Below, piece by piece: positions 8,039-17,149 of a stretch of 64,000 nt of DNA; position 1 is the stretch's first letter, and each line of letters starts with the position of its first letter. The position numbers and the translations under genes are program-made. A model generated the notes under the pieces. The model did not search any database. It was not told the origin of the DNA and was given only the letters and a program-made list of their open reading frames with translations. Source of the DNA: Comamonadaceae bacterium (lineage in GTDB: Bacteria > Pseudomonadota > Gammaproteobacteria > Burkholderiales > Burkholderiaceae_C); contig CANBWP010000008.1 of NCBI GenBank assembly GCA_947373185.1, positions 1-64,000 on the forward strand, read 5' to 3'.

Positions 8039-9631
8039 ATGTACCAAGGCTTTTTCAAAGCATCCCGCCTGATCACCCTAGCCGCTTTGCTATCGGCTGC
8101 GGTGCTGGGCATGAGCGGCGCACAAGCCGTTGAATTCAAATGGGCCGCCCAAAACGACATCCTCACGCTGGACCCTCATGCCCAAAATCACGCCACCACC
8201 AACAACATCGTAGGCCACGCCTACGAGGGCTTGGTGCGCTACGACAAGACTTACAAGGTGGAGCCGGCACTGGCCACCAGCTGGTCCAACGTCAGCCCCA
8301 CCGTGATCCGCTTTAACTTGCGCAAAAACGTCAAGTTCCATGACGGCACGCCTTTCACCGCCGACGATGTGCTGTTCTCCTTTGACCGCATTCGCCAACC
8401 TCAGGGTACGCTGCAAATTTATGTGGCGGGCGTGAAAGAAATGAAGAAGGTGGACGACTACACCGTGGACGTCATCTTGGCCAAGCCTGTGCCAACGCTG
8501 TTGAACAATTTCACAACCTTTTTGATCATGAGCAAATCATGGTCCGTCAAAAACAAGTCCGACAAAATTCAAGACTACAAGGCCAAAGAAATCACGTTTG
8601 CCTCCACCAACACCAACGGCACCGGCCCTTACATCATCAAAGAATGGGCGCCTGAGCAACGCGTGGTTCTGACCCACAACAAAGCCTGGTGGGACAAATT
8701 GCAAGGCAACGTGACGGACATCACTTACACCCCCATCAAGTCGGATCCCACCCGCATTGCAGCCTTGCTGTCTGGCAACGTCGATGCGGTGACTGACTTG
8801 CCGACACAAGACGTGGCTCGTTTGCGCAGCACCGCCAACTTGTCGGTGTTGGATGGGCCAGAAGTTCGGACCATTTTCTTTGGCCTCGACTTGGGCAGTG
8901 ACGAGCTGAAATACGCCCCCAAAGGCAAAAACTTTTTCAAGGACGTACGGGTGCGCAAAGCGCTCAGCATGGCCATTGACCGCGGCGCCATTCAGCGCAG
9001 CATCATGCGCGGCTTGTCCATTCCTGCCAGCCTGATCGTTGCGCCGGGTGTTCACGGTTACAACGCCGACATGGACAAAACAGGCCCCGCCGATGTGGAA
9101 GGCGCCAAAAAACTTTTGGCCGAAGCCGGTTACCCCAACGGTTTGGAATTCACCCTGGACTGCCCGAATAACCGCTACGTGAATGACGAAGAAGTTTGCC
9201 AAGCGGTGGTCAACATGTGGGCCAAGATGGGTGTCAAAGCCAAGCTGAACGCCATGAACTTTGGCCCCTACATTGCCAAGGTGCAAAACTTTGATTCCAG
9301 CGCGTACCTGCTGGGTTGGGGCGTGTCCACGTACGACGCGCAATACTCTTTGCAATCTCTGGTCATGACACGCACACAAGGCGCTGACGGCAGCTTCAAC
9401 TTCTCCAAAGTGAACAACGCCAAACTGGACGCCCTGGTGGAAGCCATGAAAACCGAGATGGACAAACCCAAGCGCGACGCCATGATCAAGGACGCCTTGA
9501 CCATCGCACGCGATGAGGTGTTGGTCATTCCTTTGCACCACCAAATGCGCCCCTGGGCCATGAAGAAAAACGTCACCATGACGCACGATTCCAATGATGC
9601 GCCTAAGATGTACTACGTCACTGTGAACTGA
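8039..9631 (+). CDS. Peptide-type ABC transporter substrate-binding protein
   Basis: Periplasmic solute-binding protein of the SBP_bac_5 (DppA/OppA) family, 530 residues. It has a Sec signal peptide (hydrophobic stretch ITLAALLSAAVLGMSGAQA, cleavage near residue 30). The mature part carries family features such as the LRKNVKFHDGTPFTADDVLFSFDRI block and VRKALSMAIDRGAI. It converges on a dppBCDF-like operon on the other strand, and the two share a terminator, so it probably feeds that importer. Substrate could be di/oligopeptides or another small solute; sequence alone does not decide. Its promoter has a palindromic operator candidate. Confidence 0.92.
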   Translation: MYQGFFKASRLITLAALLSAAVLGMSGAQAVEFKWAAQNDILTLDPHAQNHATTNNIVGHAYEGLVRYDKTYKVEPALATSWSNVSPTVIRFNLRKNVKFHDGTPFTADDVLFSFDRIRQPQGTLQIYVAGVKEMKKVDDYTVDVILAKPVPTLLNNFTTFLIMSKSWSVKNKSDKIQDYKAKEITFASTNTNGTGPYIIKEWAPEQRVVLTHNKAWWDKLQGNVTDITYTPIKSDPTRIAALLSGNVDAVTDLPTQDVARLRSTANLSVLDGPEVRTIFFGLDLGSDELKYAPKGKNFFKDVRVRKALSMAIDRGAIQRSIMRGLSIPASLIVAPGVHGYNADMDKTGPADVEGAKKLLAEAGYPNGLEFTLDCPNNRYVNDEEVCQAVVNMWAKMGVKAKLNAMNFGPYIAKVQNFDSSAYLLGWGVSTYDAQYSLQSLVMTRTQGADGSFNFSKVNNAKLDALVEAMKTEMDKPKRDAMIKDALTIARDEVLVIPLHHQMRPWAMKKNVTMTHDSNDAPKMYYVTVN

Positions 9632-9646
9632 TTCAGCTCACGCATG

Positions 9647-9677
9647 AAAAAAAGACACCCGAGGGTGTCTTTTTTTT
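9647..9677. terminator. Bidirectional terminator between the binding-protein gene and dppF
   Basis: The hairpin GACACC-CGAG-GGTGTC is flanked by seven or more A's on the left and eight T's on the right, serving both convergent transcription units. Confidence 0.9.
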
Positions 9678-9715
9678 GGGGGGTCCATTGCCAGTGTGAA
9701 TGAAAAATTCAAGGC

Positions 9716-10744
9716 TCAGTGTCGCCCTTCTTCCACGGCGTGACATGCAACTTTGATGCCTTCGAAAAACTTTAAAACGGGTCGCTCCACACGGCAGCGC
9801 TCATTGGCCAAAGGACAACGCGGATTGAAGCTGCAACCCGCCGGCGGGTTCAAGGGGTTGGGTACCTCGCCTTGCACTGGCGTACGTGCGCGACCCGTAT
9901 CTTTCAGCTTTGGAATGGCTTCGAGCAGCATGCGCGTATAAGGGTGCTGCGGTCTGCTGAACAAACTGTGTTTGTCCGCCAACTCCACCAGTTGTCCTAA
10001 ATACATCACGCCCACGTTGTCGCTCACATGACGCACCACAGCCAAGTTGTGCGAGATGAACAAATAGGTGAGCCCTCGCTCGCGCTGCAAATCTTTCATG
10101 ATGTTGAGCACTTGCGCTTGCACACTCACATCCAAGGCCGACGTAGGCTCATCACACACTAAAAATTCTGGCGCCGTGGCCAAGGCACGCGCAATGGAGA
10201 TGCGCTGACGCTGACCGCCTGAGAATTGATGCGGGTATTTGGGCATGTCCAACTCAGACAAGCCGACCGACTGCAGCAACTCGGCCACACGCACTTGACG
10301 CTCCTGCACATCCTGGATGAGGCCATGCTCTTGCAAAGGCTCGCCCACAATGGCCTCCACGGTCCAGCGCGGGTTCAAGCTGGCATACGGGTCTTGGAAA
10401 ATCATTTGAATGCGCTTGCGCATGGCCTTGGCATTCGGCGACTTGAACGCAGCATGCGCGTCTTCGCCATCAAACTGCAAGCCGCCGCGAGTCGGTTCGT
10501 ACAAACCGACCAACAAGCGCGCCACGGTGCTTTTGCCACAACCCGACTCGCCCACCAGGGCCAGCGTTTTGCCGCGCTCAATTTCAAAACTCACACCGTC
10601 CACCGCCTTCAAGAGCTGACGCGGTTTGCGCTCTATCATGCGGGTCAACCAAGGCGCTGACACATCAAATGTTTTGGCCAAGTCGTGCGCCATCACCAAG
10701 GCCTTGGAAGCTGTCTTGATGTCTTTAGAAAATGAGTCGCTCAT
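9716..10744 (-). CDS. Peptide-type ABC transporter ATPase (DppF/OppF-like)
   Basis: Second ATP-binding subunit of the importer, 342 residues from the ATG that overlaps the stop of the upstream ATPase gene by 4 bases (ATGA). A longer frame to 10852 exists but would duplicate coding space. Walker A is GESGCGKSTVARL, the ABC signature is FSGGQRQRISIARALA, and Walker B is FLVCDEPTSALD. The C-terminal OppF-type oligopeptide domain carries CSFNPRCPLANERC, whose cysteines in related transporters hold an Fe-S cluster. It is the last gene of the operon before the shared terminator. Confidence 0.95.
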   Translation of the reverse strand: MSDSFSKDIKTASKALVMAHDLAKTFDVSAPWLTRMIERKPRQLLKAVDGVSFEIERGKTLALVGESGCGKSTVARLLVGLYEPTRGGLQFDGEDAHAAFKSPNAKAMRKRIQMIFQDPYASLNPRWTVEAIVGEPLQEHGLIQDVQERQVRVAELLQSVGLSELDMPKYPHQFSGGQRQRISIARALATAPEFLVCDEPTSALDVSVQAQVLNIMKDLQRERGLTYLFISHNLAVVRHVSDNVGVMYLGQLVELADKHSLFSRPQHPYTRMLLEAIPKLKDTGRARTPVQGEVPNPLNPPAGCSFNPRCPLANERCRVERPVLKFFEGIKVACHAVEEGRH

Positions 10745-11739
10745 GATGCAACGCCCCCCTGTGACGAAGGCTGCAACCAGCATGCCACTTGCGTGTTCGC
10801 GCTGTACGCAGCATCGCTCAAGTTGGCAAGCTCTGGGCGTTCGTGTCGGCACCTCTCAAACGCCTGAGGGCAACGCGGATTGAAAGCGCAACCCTTGGGA
10901 ATGGCGTTCAAGCGCGGCATGGCGCCATCAATCTGATTCAACCGTTCGCGCTCAACCTCGATGTCGGGAATGGCCGCCATCAAACCGGCGGTGTACGGAT
11001 GCGCAGGCTGGTGAATCACTTGGTGCACAGGGCCCACTTCGACAATGCGGCCTGCGTACATCACGGCCACACGGTCGCAGGTTTCGGCAATCACACCCAT
11101 GTCGTGCGTGATCAGCATGACGGCCGCGCCGCGTTGCTTGCAAATGTTTTTGAGCAAGCTGATGATCTGCGCTTGAATCGACACGTCGAGTGCCGTGGTG
11201 GGTTCGTCCGCCACAATCAGCTGCGGTTCTGCGGCCAAGGCCAGCGCAATGACCACGCGCTGACGCATGCCCCCCGAAAACTGATGCGGGTAATGATCGA
11301 TGCGTTCAGCGGCGCCCGGAATGCCGGTGTCTTGCAGCAAGGCAATGGCGCGCTGGCGGGCCTCCCGGTCTGACACGGGCAAGTGCGCTTGAATGGTTTC
11401 CACCAACTGACGGCCCACCGAATACAAGGGGTTCAAAGACGTCAAAGGGTCCTGAAAAATGGCGCCAATTTTGCGGCCTCGAATGCTGCGCATTTGGTCA
11501 TTGTTCAAGTGGTCGATGCGCTCGCCTTGCAACAAAATCTGACCGCCGGCCACGCGACCTGGCGGCTCGAGCAACCCAATGATGGACGCACCCGTCAAGG
11601 ACTTGCCTGCGCCCGACTCGCCCACCACACCCAAGATTTCGCCGGGGGCAATGTCAAAGGACACATGGTCCAGCGCGCGAAGGTTGCCGTGCCGACTTGG
11701 AAACTCCACCACCAAATTTTGAACTTGAAGAAGGCTCAT
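10741..11739 (-). CDS. Peptide-type ABC transporter ATPase (DppD/OppD-like)
   Basis: First ATP-binding subunit, 332 residues. Walker A is GESGAGKSLTGASI, the signature is FSGGMRQRVVIALALA, and Walker B is LIVADEPTTALD. A C-terminal CAFNPRCPQAFERC segment matches the oligopeptide-transport extension found in DppD/OppD proteins. It lies 34 bases downstream of the second permease gene and overlaps the second ATPase gene by 4 bases, so the four importer genes form one leftward operon. Confidence 0.95.
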   Translation of the reverse strand: MSLLQVQNLVVEFPSRHGNLRALDHVSFDIAPGEILGVVGESGAGKSLTGASIIGLLEPPGRVAGGQILLQGERIDHLNNDQMRSIRGRKIGAIFQDPLTSLNPLYSVGRQLVETIQAHLPVSDREARQRAIALLQDTGIPGAAERIDHYPHQFSGGMRQRVVIALALAAEPQLIVADEPTTALDVSIQAQIISLLKNICKQRGAAVMLITHDMGVIAETCDRVAVMYAGRIVEVGPVHQVIHQPAHPYTAGLMAAIPDIEVERERLNQIDGAMPRLNAIPKGCAFNPRCPQAFERCRHERPELANLSDAAYSANTQVACWLQPSSQGGVAS

Positions 11740-11773
11740 AGAAGTTGAATGCCACTGATTTGGAGGGCGCGCA

Positions 11774-12685
11774 TTAACGCAAACGCGGGTTCAGGGCATC
11801 ACGCAGCCAGTCACCCAACAAGTTGACCGACAAGGCAATCAAGACCAACGTCAACCCCGGAAAAATAGTGATCCACCATTCGCCAGAAAATAAAAAATCA
11901 TTGCCAATGCGAATGAGGGTGCCCAGCGATGGCGAAGTGGGCGGCACCCCCACCCCCAGAAATGACAAGGTGGCTTCTGTGATGATGGCCGTGGCCACTT
12001 GAATGGTGGCCAACACCATGACAGGCCCCAGCACATTGGGCAACACATGCCGCAACATGATGCGCAGCGGTGCCACGCCCGTCACACGGGCTGCTTGCAC
12101 ATATTCTTTGTTGCGCTCCACAAGCGTGGTGCCACGCACAGTGCGCGCATATTGCACCCAGCCCGTGAGGGAAATCGACAGAATCAAGACACCAAACGCC
12201 AAGGCGTCATCGGCATCGGGAAACATGGCGCGGCCGACACCGGCAATCAGGAGCGCCACCAAAATGGCGGGGAACGACAACATCACATCGCACAAGCGCA
12301 TGAGAAAAGCATCCAGCCAACCGCCCCGAAACCCGGCGATCAATCCCAAGCCAACGCCCACCACCAAGGACAAAAGAACCGAGGCCACGCCCACCACCAG
12401 CGAGATGCGCGTGCCGTACATCAGCGCCGACAAAATATCGCGCCCCTGATCGTCTGTGCCCAAGAGATGTTTGGCAGTGCCCTCGGCCATCCAGGCCGGC
12501 GGCAAGCGCGCGTCCATCAACTCCAAACTGGCAGCATCAAAGGGGTTGTAGGGCGAGACCCATTTGGCAAACAGGGCGCAGAAAATAAAGACAAAGGCAA
12601 TGCCAGCCGCAACCATGGCCGTTTTAGATTGCCTGAAGCTATAGCCCACATCGCTTTGCAACCATCGTGACAAGAAACGGTTCAT
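11774..12685 (-). CDS. Peptide-type ABC transporter permease (DppC-like)
   Basis: Inner-membrane channel subunit, 303 residues, with the DppC/OppC architecture. An N-terminal membrane helix (TAMVAAGIAFVFIFCALFAK) is followed by a periplasmic segment including HLLGTDDQGRDILSALMYGTR, and then five more hydrophobic helices. The EAA-like loop that contacts the ATPase reads AARVTGVAPLRIMLRHVLPN. The gene starts 3 bases after the stop of the upstream permease gene. Confidence 0.95.
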   Translation of the reverse strand: MNRFLSRWLQSDVGYSFRQSKTAMVAAGIAFVFIFCALFAKWVSPYNPFDAASLELMDARLPPAWMAEGTAKHLLGTDDQGRDILSALMYGTRISLVVGVASVLLSLVVGVGLGLIAGFRGGWLDAFLMRLCDVMLSFPAILVALLIAGVGRAMFPDADDALAFGVLILSISLTGWVQYARTVRGTTLVERNKEYVQAARVTGVAPLRIMLRHVLPNVLGPVMVLATIQVATAIITEATLSFLGVGVPPTSPSLGTLIRIGNDFLFSGEWWITIFPGLTLVLIALSVNLLGDWLRDALNPRLR

Positions 12686-12688
12686 GCG

Positions 12689-13669
12689 TCAGTGCCCTCC
12701 CGCTTTGCCCACGCGCAAGCGCGGGTCGACCACGAAATACAACAAGTCAACAATCAAGTTGATTGCCACAAAAATCAAGGCGATCAAACACAGATAGGCT
12801 GCCATGACAGGAATGTCAGCAAACGTCACCGCTTGAATGAACAGCAAGCCCATGCCCGGCCACTGAAACACAGTCTCTGTGATGATGGCAAAGGCAATGA
12901 GCCCGCCCAATTGCAAACCGGTGATGGTCATCACAGGCACCAGCGTGTTTTTGAGGGCATGACCAAAATGAATGGCGTTGTTGGACAAACCCCGAGCGCG
13001 CGCAAACTTGATGTAATCGGTGCGCAGCACCTCCAACATTTCGGCACGCACCAAGCGCATGATGAGCGTGAGTTGAAACACCGTGAGGGTGAGTGCCGGC
13101 AAGACGATGTGGTGCCAGCCTTTGGCCGTGAGCAAGCCGGTGCTCCACCAACCTATTTTGACCACTTCACCGCGGCCAAAGCTTGGAAACCAACCCAGCA
13201 GTACCGCAAAAAACAAAATGAGCAAAATGCCAATCAGAAAAGTGGGCAATGACACGCCCAACAATGACAAGGTCATGAGCAACTGACTGCCCCACGTGCC
13301 GCGCCGAAGCGCCGCATACACGCCCATTGGAATGCCCACCAACAAGGCCATGCTGGCCGCGATGACCGCCAACTCCAAGGTGGCCGGAAAGCGATCGGCA
13401 ATGAGCTGCGACACCTTGGCGCCTTGACGCAAACTGATGCCAAACTCACCTTGCGCTGCGTTCACCAAGAAATGCCAGAACTGCACCAGGAAGGGCTGAT
13501 CCAGGCCTAATTCTTTTCGCAAAAATGCAATTTGATCGGCTGTGGCGTCTTGACCCAGCATGAACAAGACCGGGTCGCCCACATATTGGAACAACAAAAA
13601 CGCGATGAATGCGACCGACACCATCACCCAAAGGGCCTGAATCAAACGTTGCAAAACAAAAGCCAGCAT
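12689..13669 (-). CDS. Peptide-type ABC transporter permease (DppB-like)
   Basis: Inner-membrane channel subunit, 326 residues, DppB/OppB type. It has the N-terminal helix LQRLIQALWVMVSVAFIAFLL, the DQPFLVQFWHFL periplasmic stretch, and six predicted helices. The ATPase-contact loop is RARGLSNNAIHFGHALKN. It lies 8 bases after the DUF3047 gene stop, so that gene appears to lead the operon. Confidence 0.95.
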   Translation of the reverse strand: MLAFVLQRLIQALWVMVSVAFIAFLLFQYVGDPVLFMLGQDATADQIAFLRKELGLDQPFLVQFWHFLVNAAQGEFGISLRQGAKVSQLIADRFPATLELAVIAASMALLVGIPMGVYAALRRGTWGSQLLMTLSLLGVSLPTFLIGILLILFFAVLLGWFPSFGRGEVVKIGWWSTGLLTAKGWHHIVLPALTLTVFQLTLIMRLVRAEMLEVLRTDYIKFARARGLSNNAIHFGHALKNTLVPVMTITGLQLGGLIAFAIITETVFQWPGMGLLFIQAVTFADIPVMAAYLCLIALIFVAINLIVDLLYFVVDPRLRVGKAGGH

Positions 13670-13677
13670 GCCTTGTC

Positions 13678-14466
13678 CTATTTCAATTCAATGGTGCCGT
13701 ACCACGCCTGCGCATGGCTGCGGGTGTTGTCGCTGTCGGTCATGAGGCCGATGCCCATCAGGGCACCAGGCGGCTCGCCAAAGGCTTTTTCAAAATCGGC
13801 CTTGATGTTGCGCTCATACGTGAGCCATTGGTTCAATCGCGTTGCGCCCGATTCCACGACTATTTTTTGGATGCGGTCAGTGCGGTTGTTCGGAATGATG
13901 TTGTTGACAGGCTTGTCATTGCTCCACACGTACATGAGCGTGGCATATGGCATGGGTTGACCCGTGAGCGCATGCGTCAACTCACTGAGCATGGCATTTT
14001 TGGTGGAAAACTTGTTACGGTCACCGTCAAATGCCAAGATCAAGCGCACGGGCGAGTCTGAATGTTCGCGGTGCGTCATGTCAGCGCCTTCAATCAACTG
14101 GGCCACTAGCCAAGAAAAAGACAAGGTAGAGAATTGCGAAGGCTCGAAGTGCACGGGATTGTGAAGCATGCTGGCCGAGGCATTGGCGTTGGCATGCAGG
14201 CTGCGCTGGGATGTGCCGTCCGCGCTGACTTTGCTTAAAGAATATTTCGTGAGGGCTTTGCCCGGAATCGTGACGCTTGCCCACTTCAACTGGTCTTCGG
14301 CTTGCCACACGCGATCAGTCGATCGATGCGCTGTGGACATTGAAGGAGAGACGGTGCTGCATGCGGTCATGAAGCCGATCGCCAGCAAGACCAGTGACTT
14401 CACCAGCAAGCCAGGTGAGCGAGACAGCAGCGAGGGAGTTGGAAAGGTGAGACGCATCAAATGCAT
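13678..14466 (-). CDS. DUF3047 family lipoprotein
   Basis: 262 residues from ATG 14466 (TTG 14475 and ATG 14457 are alternatives). A hydrophobic segment ends in FMTAC, a plausible lipobox with the modified Cys followed by STVSPS, so the protein is probably membrane-tethered. The rest matches my memory of DUF3047 proteins, including SFSWLVAQLIEGADMTHREH, FDGDRNKF and the C-terminal GIGLMTDSDNTRSHAQAWYG, which resembles a small beta-sandwich fold. The function is not known. It is the first gene of a leftward unit running into the importer permeases (8-base gap), an association worth noting. Confidence 0.75.
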   Translation of the reverse strand: MHLMRLTFPTPSLLSRSPGLLVKSLVLLAIGFMTACSTVSPSMSTAHRSTDRVWQAEDQLKWASVTIPGKALTKYSLSKVSADGTSQRSLHANANASASMLHNPVHFEPSQFSTLSFSWLVAQLIEGADMTHREHSDSPVRLILAFDGDRNKFSTKNAMLSELTHALTGQPMPYATLMYVWSNDKPVNNIIPNNRTDRIQKIVVESGATRLNQWLTYERNIKADFEKAFGEPPGALMGIGLMTDSDNTRSHAQAWYGTIELK

Positions 14467-14483
14467 AACGGTCAATGTGCCAT

Positions 14484-14517
14484 AAAAAAACCCACCATGT
14501 TGCCACGGTGGGTTTTT
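14484..14517 (-). terminator. Intrinsic terminator after the porin gene
   Basis: The stem CCCACC/GGTGGG, extended inward by imperfect TG..CCA pairing, is flanked by A and T tracts (14484-14490 and 14513-14517). On the minus strand it ends the porin transcript. Its position also places it upstream of the DUF3047 gene, insulating the two. Confidence 0.85.
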
Positions 14518-14557
14518 AGTTTTCTAAACCTCTAACTGACCGAAGTCAGCGCTGAGA

Positions 14558-15721
14558 TTAGAAAGTGTGTTGCAGACCAACGAATTGGTTACGGCCAGTC
14601 ACCAAGCCACCGCTGTTCAGGTTAGCTGAACCGTTTGTGGTTGTAGAAGCTGCGTAGATGGCAGTTGTACGCTTAGACAAAGCGTATGTAGCGCCCCAAC
14701 CTGTTTTGGCAGTTTTGCCAGCTGTAGGTGTAGCCAGGTCCAAGTTTTTGTTGGCGTTGAAACGACCCAACTGGAAGTTCCATGAACCGTAAGGCACGTT
14801 CACAGCCAATTCAGTGGCTTTGTGTGCAGCCATGCCGAGGGCTGGCTTAGCAGCAGCAGCAGCCACAGCAGAAGAGACAGCACCAGTCGTCAAGTTAGCT
14901 GTTGAAGCAACAGCAGCTACAGCAGCTGAAGCAACTTGAGTTTGGATATCACCCTTTTGGTTGAACTGGTTTGCAAACAACTTGATGAAGCCCAGGTCGT
15001 AAGTACCAGACAACTTAGTGGATTGAACACCCAAGAAGTCTGTCAAAGTGTAGTACTGAGCGTAGACAGGGCCATTGCTGTAGTTCAAGCCGACGAAGTT
15101 GGCGTTAGCCCAACGCTCTGTACCAATGCGTGTTGCAGCCACGTCTTGTGTAGACATGTTGAAGGCAGCGTTGTAACCAGCACCAGAGCCAGCGCCCAGG
15201 TAGTTGTTGTTGCGTTTTTGAGCATTCAAAGCGAACACTTGGAAGCCAGCAACCACGGGTGACAGGTATTGAGTTTGGGCAGACCAACGACCGTTAGCAG
15301 CTTGTGCAGATGCTGTAGATTGAGCTGAGTCTTCCAAAACGTGCACAGGTGCAACGCCCACGGCATTGGTGAAGCGGCCGAATGCGATTTGACCGAATTG
15401 GCTGTCAACAGCCAATTTTGTTTGTTCGAACAAGTTGTCGCCACGAGCGCCAGTTGTTGAAGAAACATAAGAAGTAGATTGCTCAGCAGAAGCAGAGTTG
15501 TAACGCAGTTGTGCAGTTGCAGAAACTTTCAGACCGCCGCCCAAATCTTCCACAGCAGCGAATGTCACGTGGTTACGGTCGCCCTTCCAGCCGCCGTATG
15601 CGTGAACGCCAGTAGTGGCTGTAGACACACCGTAGTTGATAGAGCCAGACAAAGTCACTGCGGACTGAGCGAAAGCACCAGTAGCAGCCAAAGCAGCCAA
15701 AGCGATGAGGGTTTTTTTCAT
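14558..15721 (-). CDS. Outer-membrane general porin (betaproteobacterial porin_4 type)
   Basis: 387 residues with signal peptide [19 protein letters not shown] (cleavage after AFA, residue 18). The mature start [15 protein letters not shown] is a typical first beta strand. The end FVGLQHTF has the terminal Phe needed for outer-membrane insertion. A long Ala-rich stretch ([30 protein letters not shown]) probably lies in a loop. A good GGAGAA ribosome site precedes the ATG and overlaps an 11-bp palindrome (15724-15734). The promoter region carries a palindrome shared with the sugar-acid operon promoter. Substrate is unknown. Confidence 0.95.
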   Translation of the reverse strand: MKKTLIALAALAATGAFAQSAVTLSGSINYGVSTATTGVHAYGGWKGDRNHVTFAAVEDLGGGLKVSATAQLRYNSASAEQSTSYVSSTTGARGDNLFEQTKLAVDSQFGQIAFGRFTNAVGVAPVHVLEDSAQSTASAQAANGRWSAQTQYLSPVVAGFQVFALNAQKRNNNYLGAGSGAGYNAAFNMSTQDVAATRIGTERWANANFVGLNYSNGPVYAQYYTLTDFLGVQSTKLSGTYDLGFIKLFANQFNQKGDIQTQVASAAVAAVASTANLTTGAVSSAVAAAAAKPALGMAAHKATELAVNVPYGSWNFQLGRFNANKNLDLATPTAGKTAKTGWGATYALSKRTTAIYAASTTTNGSANLNSGGLVTGRNQFVGLQHTF

Positions 15722-15822
15722 TTGAGAAGTTCTCCAAGGTTTAACAAGGGCCCTGAATTAGGTGCTTGCGTATCCGCAATCCACTGGGGCTCAGAGCCAA
15801 CCTCCTTCAGGAAGTTGTATGT

Positions 15823-15851
15823 ATTCCATCAGAGGTCAGACCAATCTGCAA
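15823..15851 (-). promoter_or_regulatory. Candidate porin promoter with FCD/GntR-like operator in the spacer
   Basis: On minus: -35 TTGCAG (15851-15846), 17-base spacer, -10 TGGAAT (15828-15823). The spacer contains ATTGGTCTGACCTCT. Its core GGTCTGACC is identical to the core of the palindrome in the sugar-acid operon promoter at 45941-45959. Confidence 0.4.
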
Positions 15852-15916
15852 AGAAAATGATGTTTTCAATGGATTTTTCGTTGTGCGCACACAACAACAG
15901 GGCTAAACTTCTGCGT

Positions 15917-16585
15917 ATGAATGCCGATGCTTTGATCCTTGCCGCCGACAGCGCCCTGCGCACCCTCTTTGCCACACCCCGGGCCGCCCGGGCCACGCCG
16001 AAAGCAGTACAAAGCCTCGCCTTGCAGCCCGATGGCAGCTTGGCGGCCAACTCGGACACCCCCGATTTGAGTGACGCCGAAAAAGCCCTGTCCGCCTCGC
16101 TCATGCGGGTCAACCATGTGGGCGAGGTCTGCGCACAGGCTTTGTACACGGGCCAGGCCTTGGCCAGCAAAGACCCTGTGCTGCGAGCCAAACTCGATGA
16201 AGCCTGCCGCGAAGAGACCGATCACTTGGCTTGGACTCTAGAGCGCTTGCAGCAACTCAACAGCCGCCCCTCCCTCTTGAACCCGCTGTGGTACGCCGGC
16301 GCATTTGCCATTGGCTATGGCGCAGGCAAATTGGGCGGCGACAAGCTGAGTTTGGGCTTTGTGGTGGAAACCGAGAACCAAGTGGAAGCCCATTTGGCCA
16401 GCCACATGTCCCATTTACCCGCCAATGACCTGGCCTCCAAAGCCATCGTGGCGCAAATGAAAACCGATGAAGTGGCGCATGCCCGAATGGCGCAGCGTGC
16501 GGGCGCGTCTGAATTGCCTGAACCCGTCAAACGCTTGATGGGCGCGGCCGCCAAGGTGATGACCACCGTGGCGCACCGCATTTAA
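15917..16585 (+). CDS. coq7: Coq7-type demethoxyubiquinone hydroxylase
   Basis: 222 residues from ATG 15917; a longer open frame upstream overlaps the porin gene and is not credible. This ferritin-like di-iron monooxygenase adds the last hydroxyl of ubiquinone biosynthesis at the membrane face. Iron ligands are visible in the right order: [33 protein letters not shown] and [11 protein letters not shown]. The family-typical [13 protein letters not shown] helix is also present. The gene is divergent from the porin and converges on the osmC-like gene with a 10-base gap. Confidence 0.95.
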   Translation: MNADALILAADSALRTLFATPRAARATPKAVQSLALQPDGSLAANSDTPDLSDAEKALSASLMRVNHVGEVCAQALYTGQALASKDPVLRAKLDEACREETDHLAWTLERLQQLNSRPSLLNPLWYAGAFAIGYGAGKLGGDKLSLGFVVETENQVEAHLASHMSHLPANDLASKAIVAQMKTDEVAHARMAQRAGASELPEPVKRLMGAAAKVMTTVAHRI

Positions 16586-16595
16586 CGCATTTAAA

Positions 16596-17045
16596 TCAGG
16601 CTTCGATCAAGTCAAAGCTGGTGGTGATGTCGGCCGTTTTGGCCAACATGATGCTGGCCGAGCAATATTTGTCATGGCTCATGGCCACCGCACGCTCAAT
16701 GGCGGATGTGGGGATGCCTTTGCCTGTGACGGTAAAGTGCATGTGAATCTTGGTGAAAACTTTGGGGTCTGTGTCGGCGCGTTCAGACGTCAACTTCACA
16801 GAGCAGCCACGGACATCATGACGACCACGCTTCAAAATCAAAACCACGTCATAAGCGGTACAACCGCCCGTGCCAGCCAACACAGTTTCCATAGGGCGTG
16901 GCGCCAAGTTTTGGCCACCGTTTTCAGGCTTGGCGGCATCGGGGGCACCGTCCATCATCAGGACGTGACCACTGCCGGTTTCGGCCACAAATCCCATGCC
17001 TGAGCGCGTGCCACTTGCGCCGGTCCAGCTGACTGTGCATTCCAT
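16596..17045 (-). CDS. OsmC/YhfA-family protein
   Basis: 149 residues of the OsmC/Ohr fold. Both conserved cysteines are present: the first in AGTGGCTAYDVV and the second in HDKYCSASIML. In Ohr/OsmC proteins these reduce organic hydroperoxides; the YhfA subgroup, which this most resembles, is less well defined. No signal peptide is seen, so it is cytosolic. It is a single gene divergent from the ilvA leader region. Confidence 0.88.
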   Translation of the reverse strand: MECTVSWTGASGTRSGMGFVAETGSGHVLMMDGAPDAAKPENGGQNLAPRPMETVLAGTGGCTAYDVVLILKRGRHDVRGCSVKLTSERADTDPKVFTKIHMHFTVTGKGIPTSAIERAVAMSHDKYCSASIMLAKTADITTSFDLIEA

Positions 17046-17115
17046 GTTTGACTCTACTTTCGCTTCTGATTTTTAAAATTTTCCAGGCTGCGATCGTAAA
17101 GCTTTTGCAAAAGTG

Positions 17116-17143
17116 TTGCACCGCAGCATTTTTTGGGTAAAAT
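17116..17143 (+). promoter_or_regulatory. Sigma-70-type promoter upstream of the ilvA leader RNA
   Basis: -35 TTGCAC (17116-17121), 16-base spacer, -10 TAAAAT (17138-17143). Transcription would begin near 17150, just before the first of three consecutive hairpins. Confidence 0.6.
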
Positions 17144-17149
17144 TTCGAA

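Noticed and set aside
8537..9586. A long open frame antisense to the ABC binding-protein gene (about 349 codons on minus)
   Set aside because: Its product is rich in His, Val and Gly with no domain, as expected from the shadow of a GC-biased gene. The plus-strand product has a signal peptide and family motifs.
10745..10852. N-terminal extension of the DppF-like ATPase
   Set aside because: It would overlap the DppD-like gene by over 100 bases. The ATG at 10744 gives the 4-base overlap typical of the operon and a normal N-terminus.
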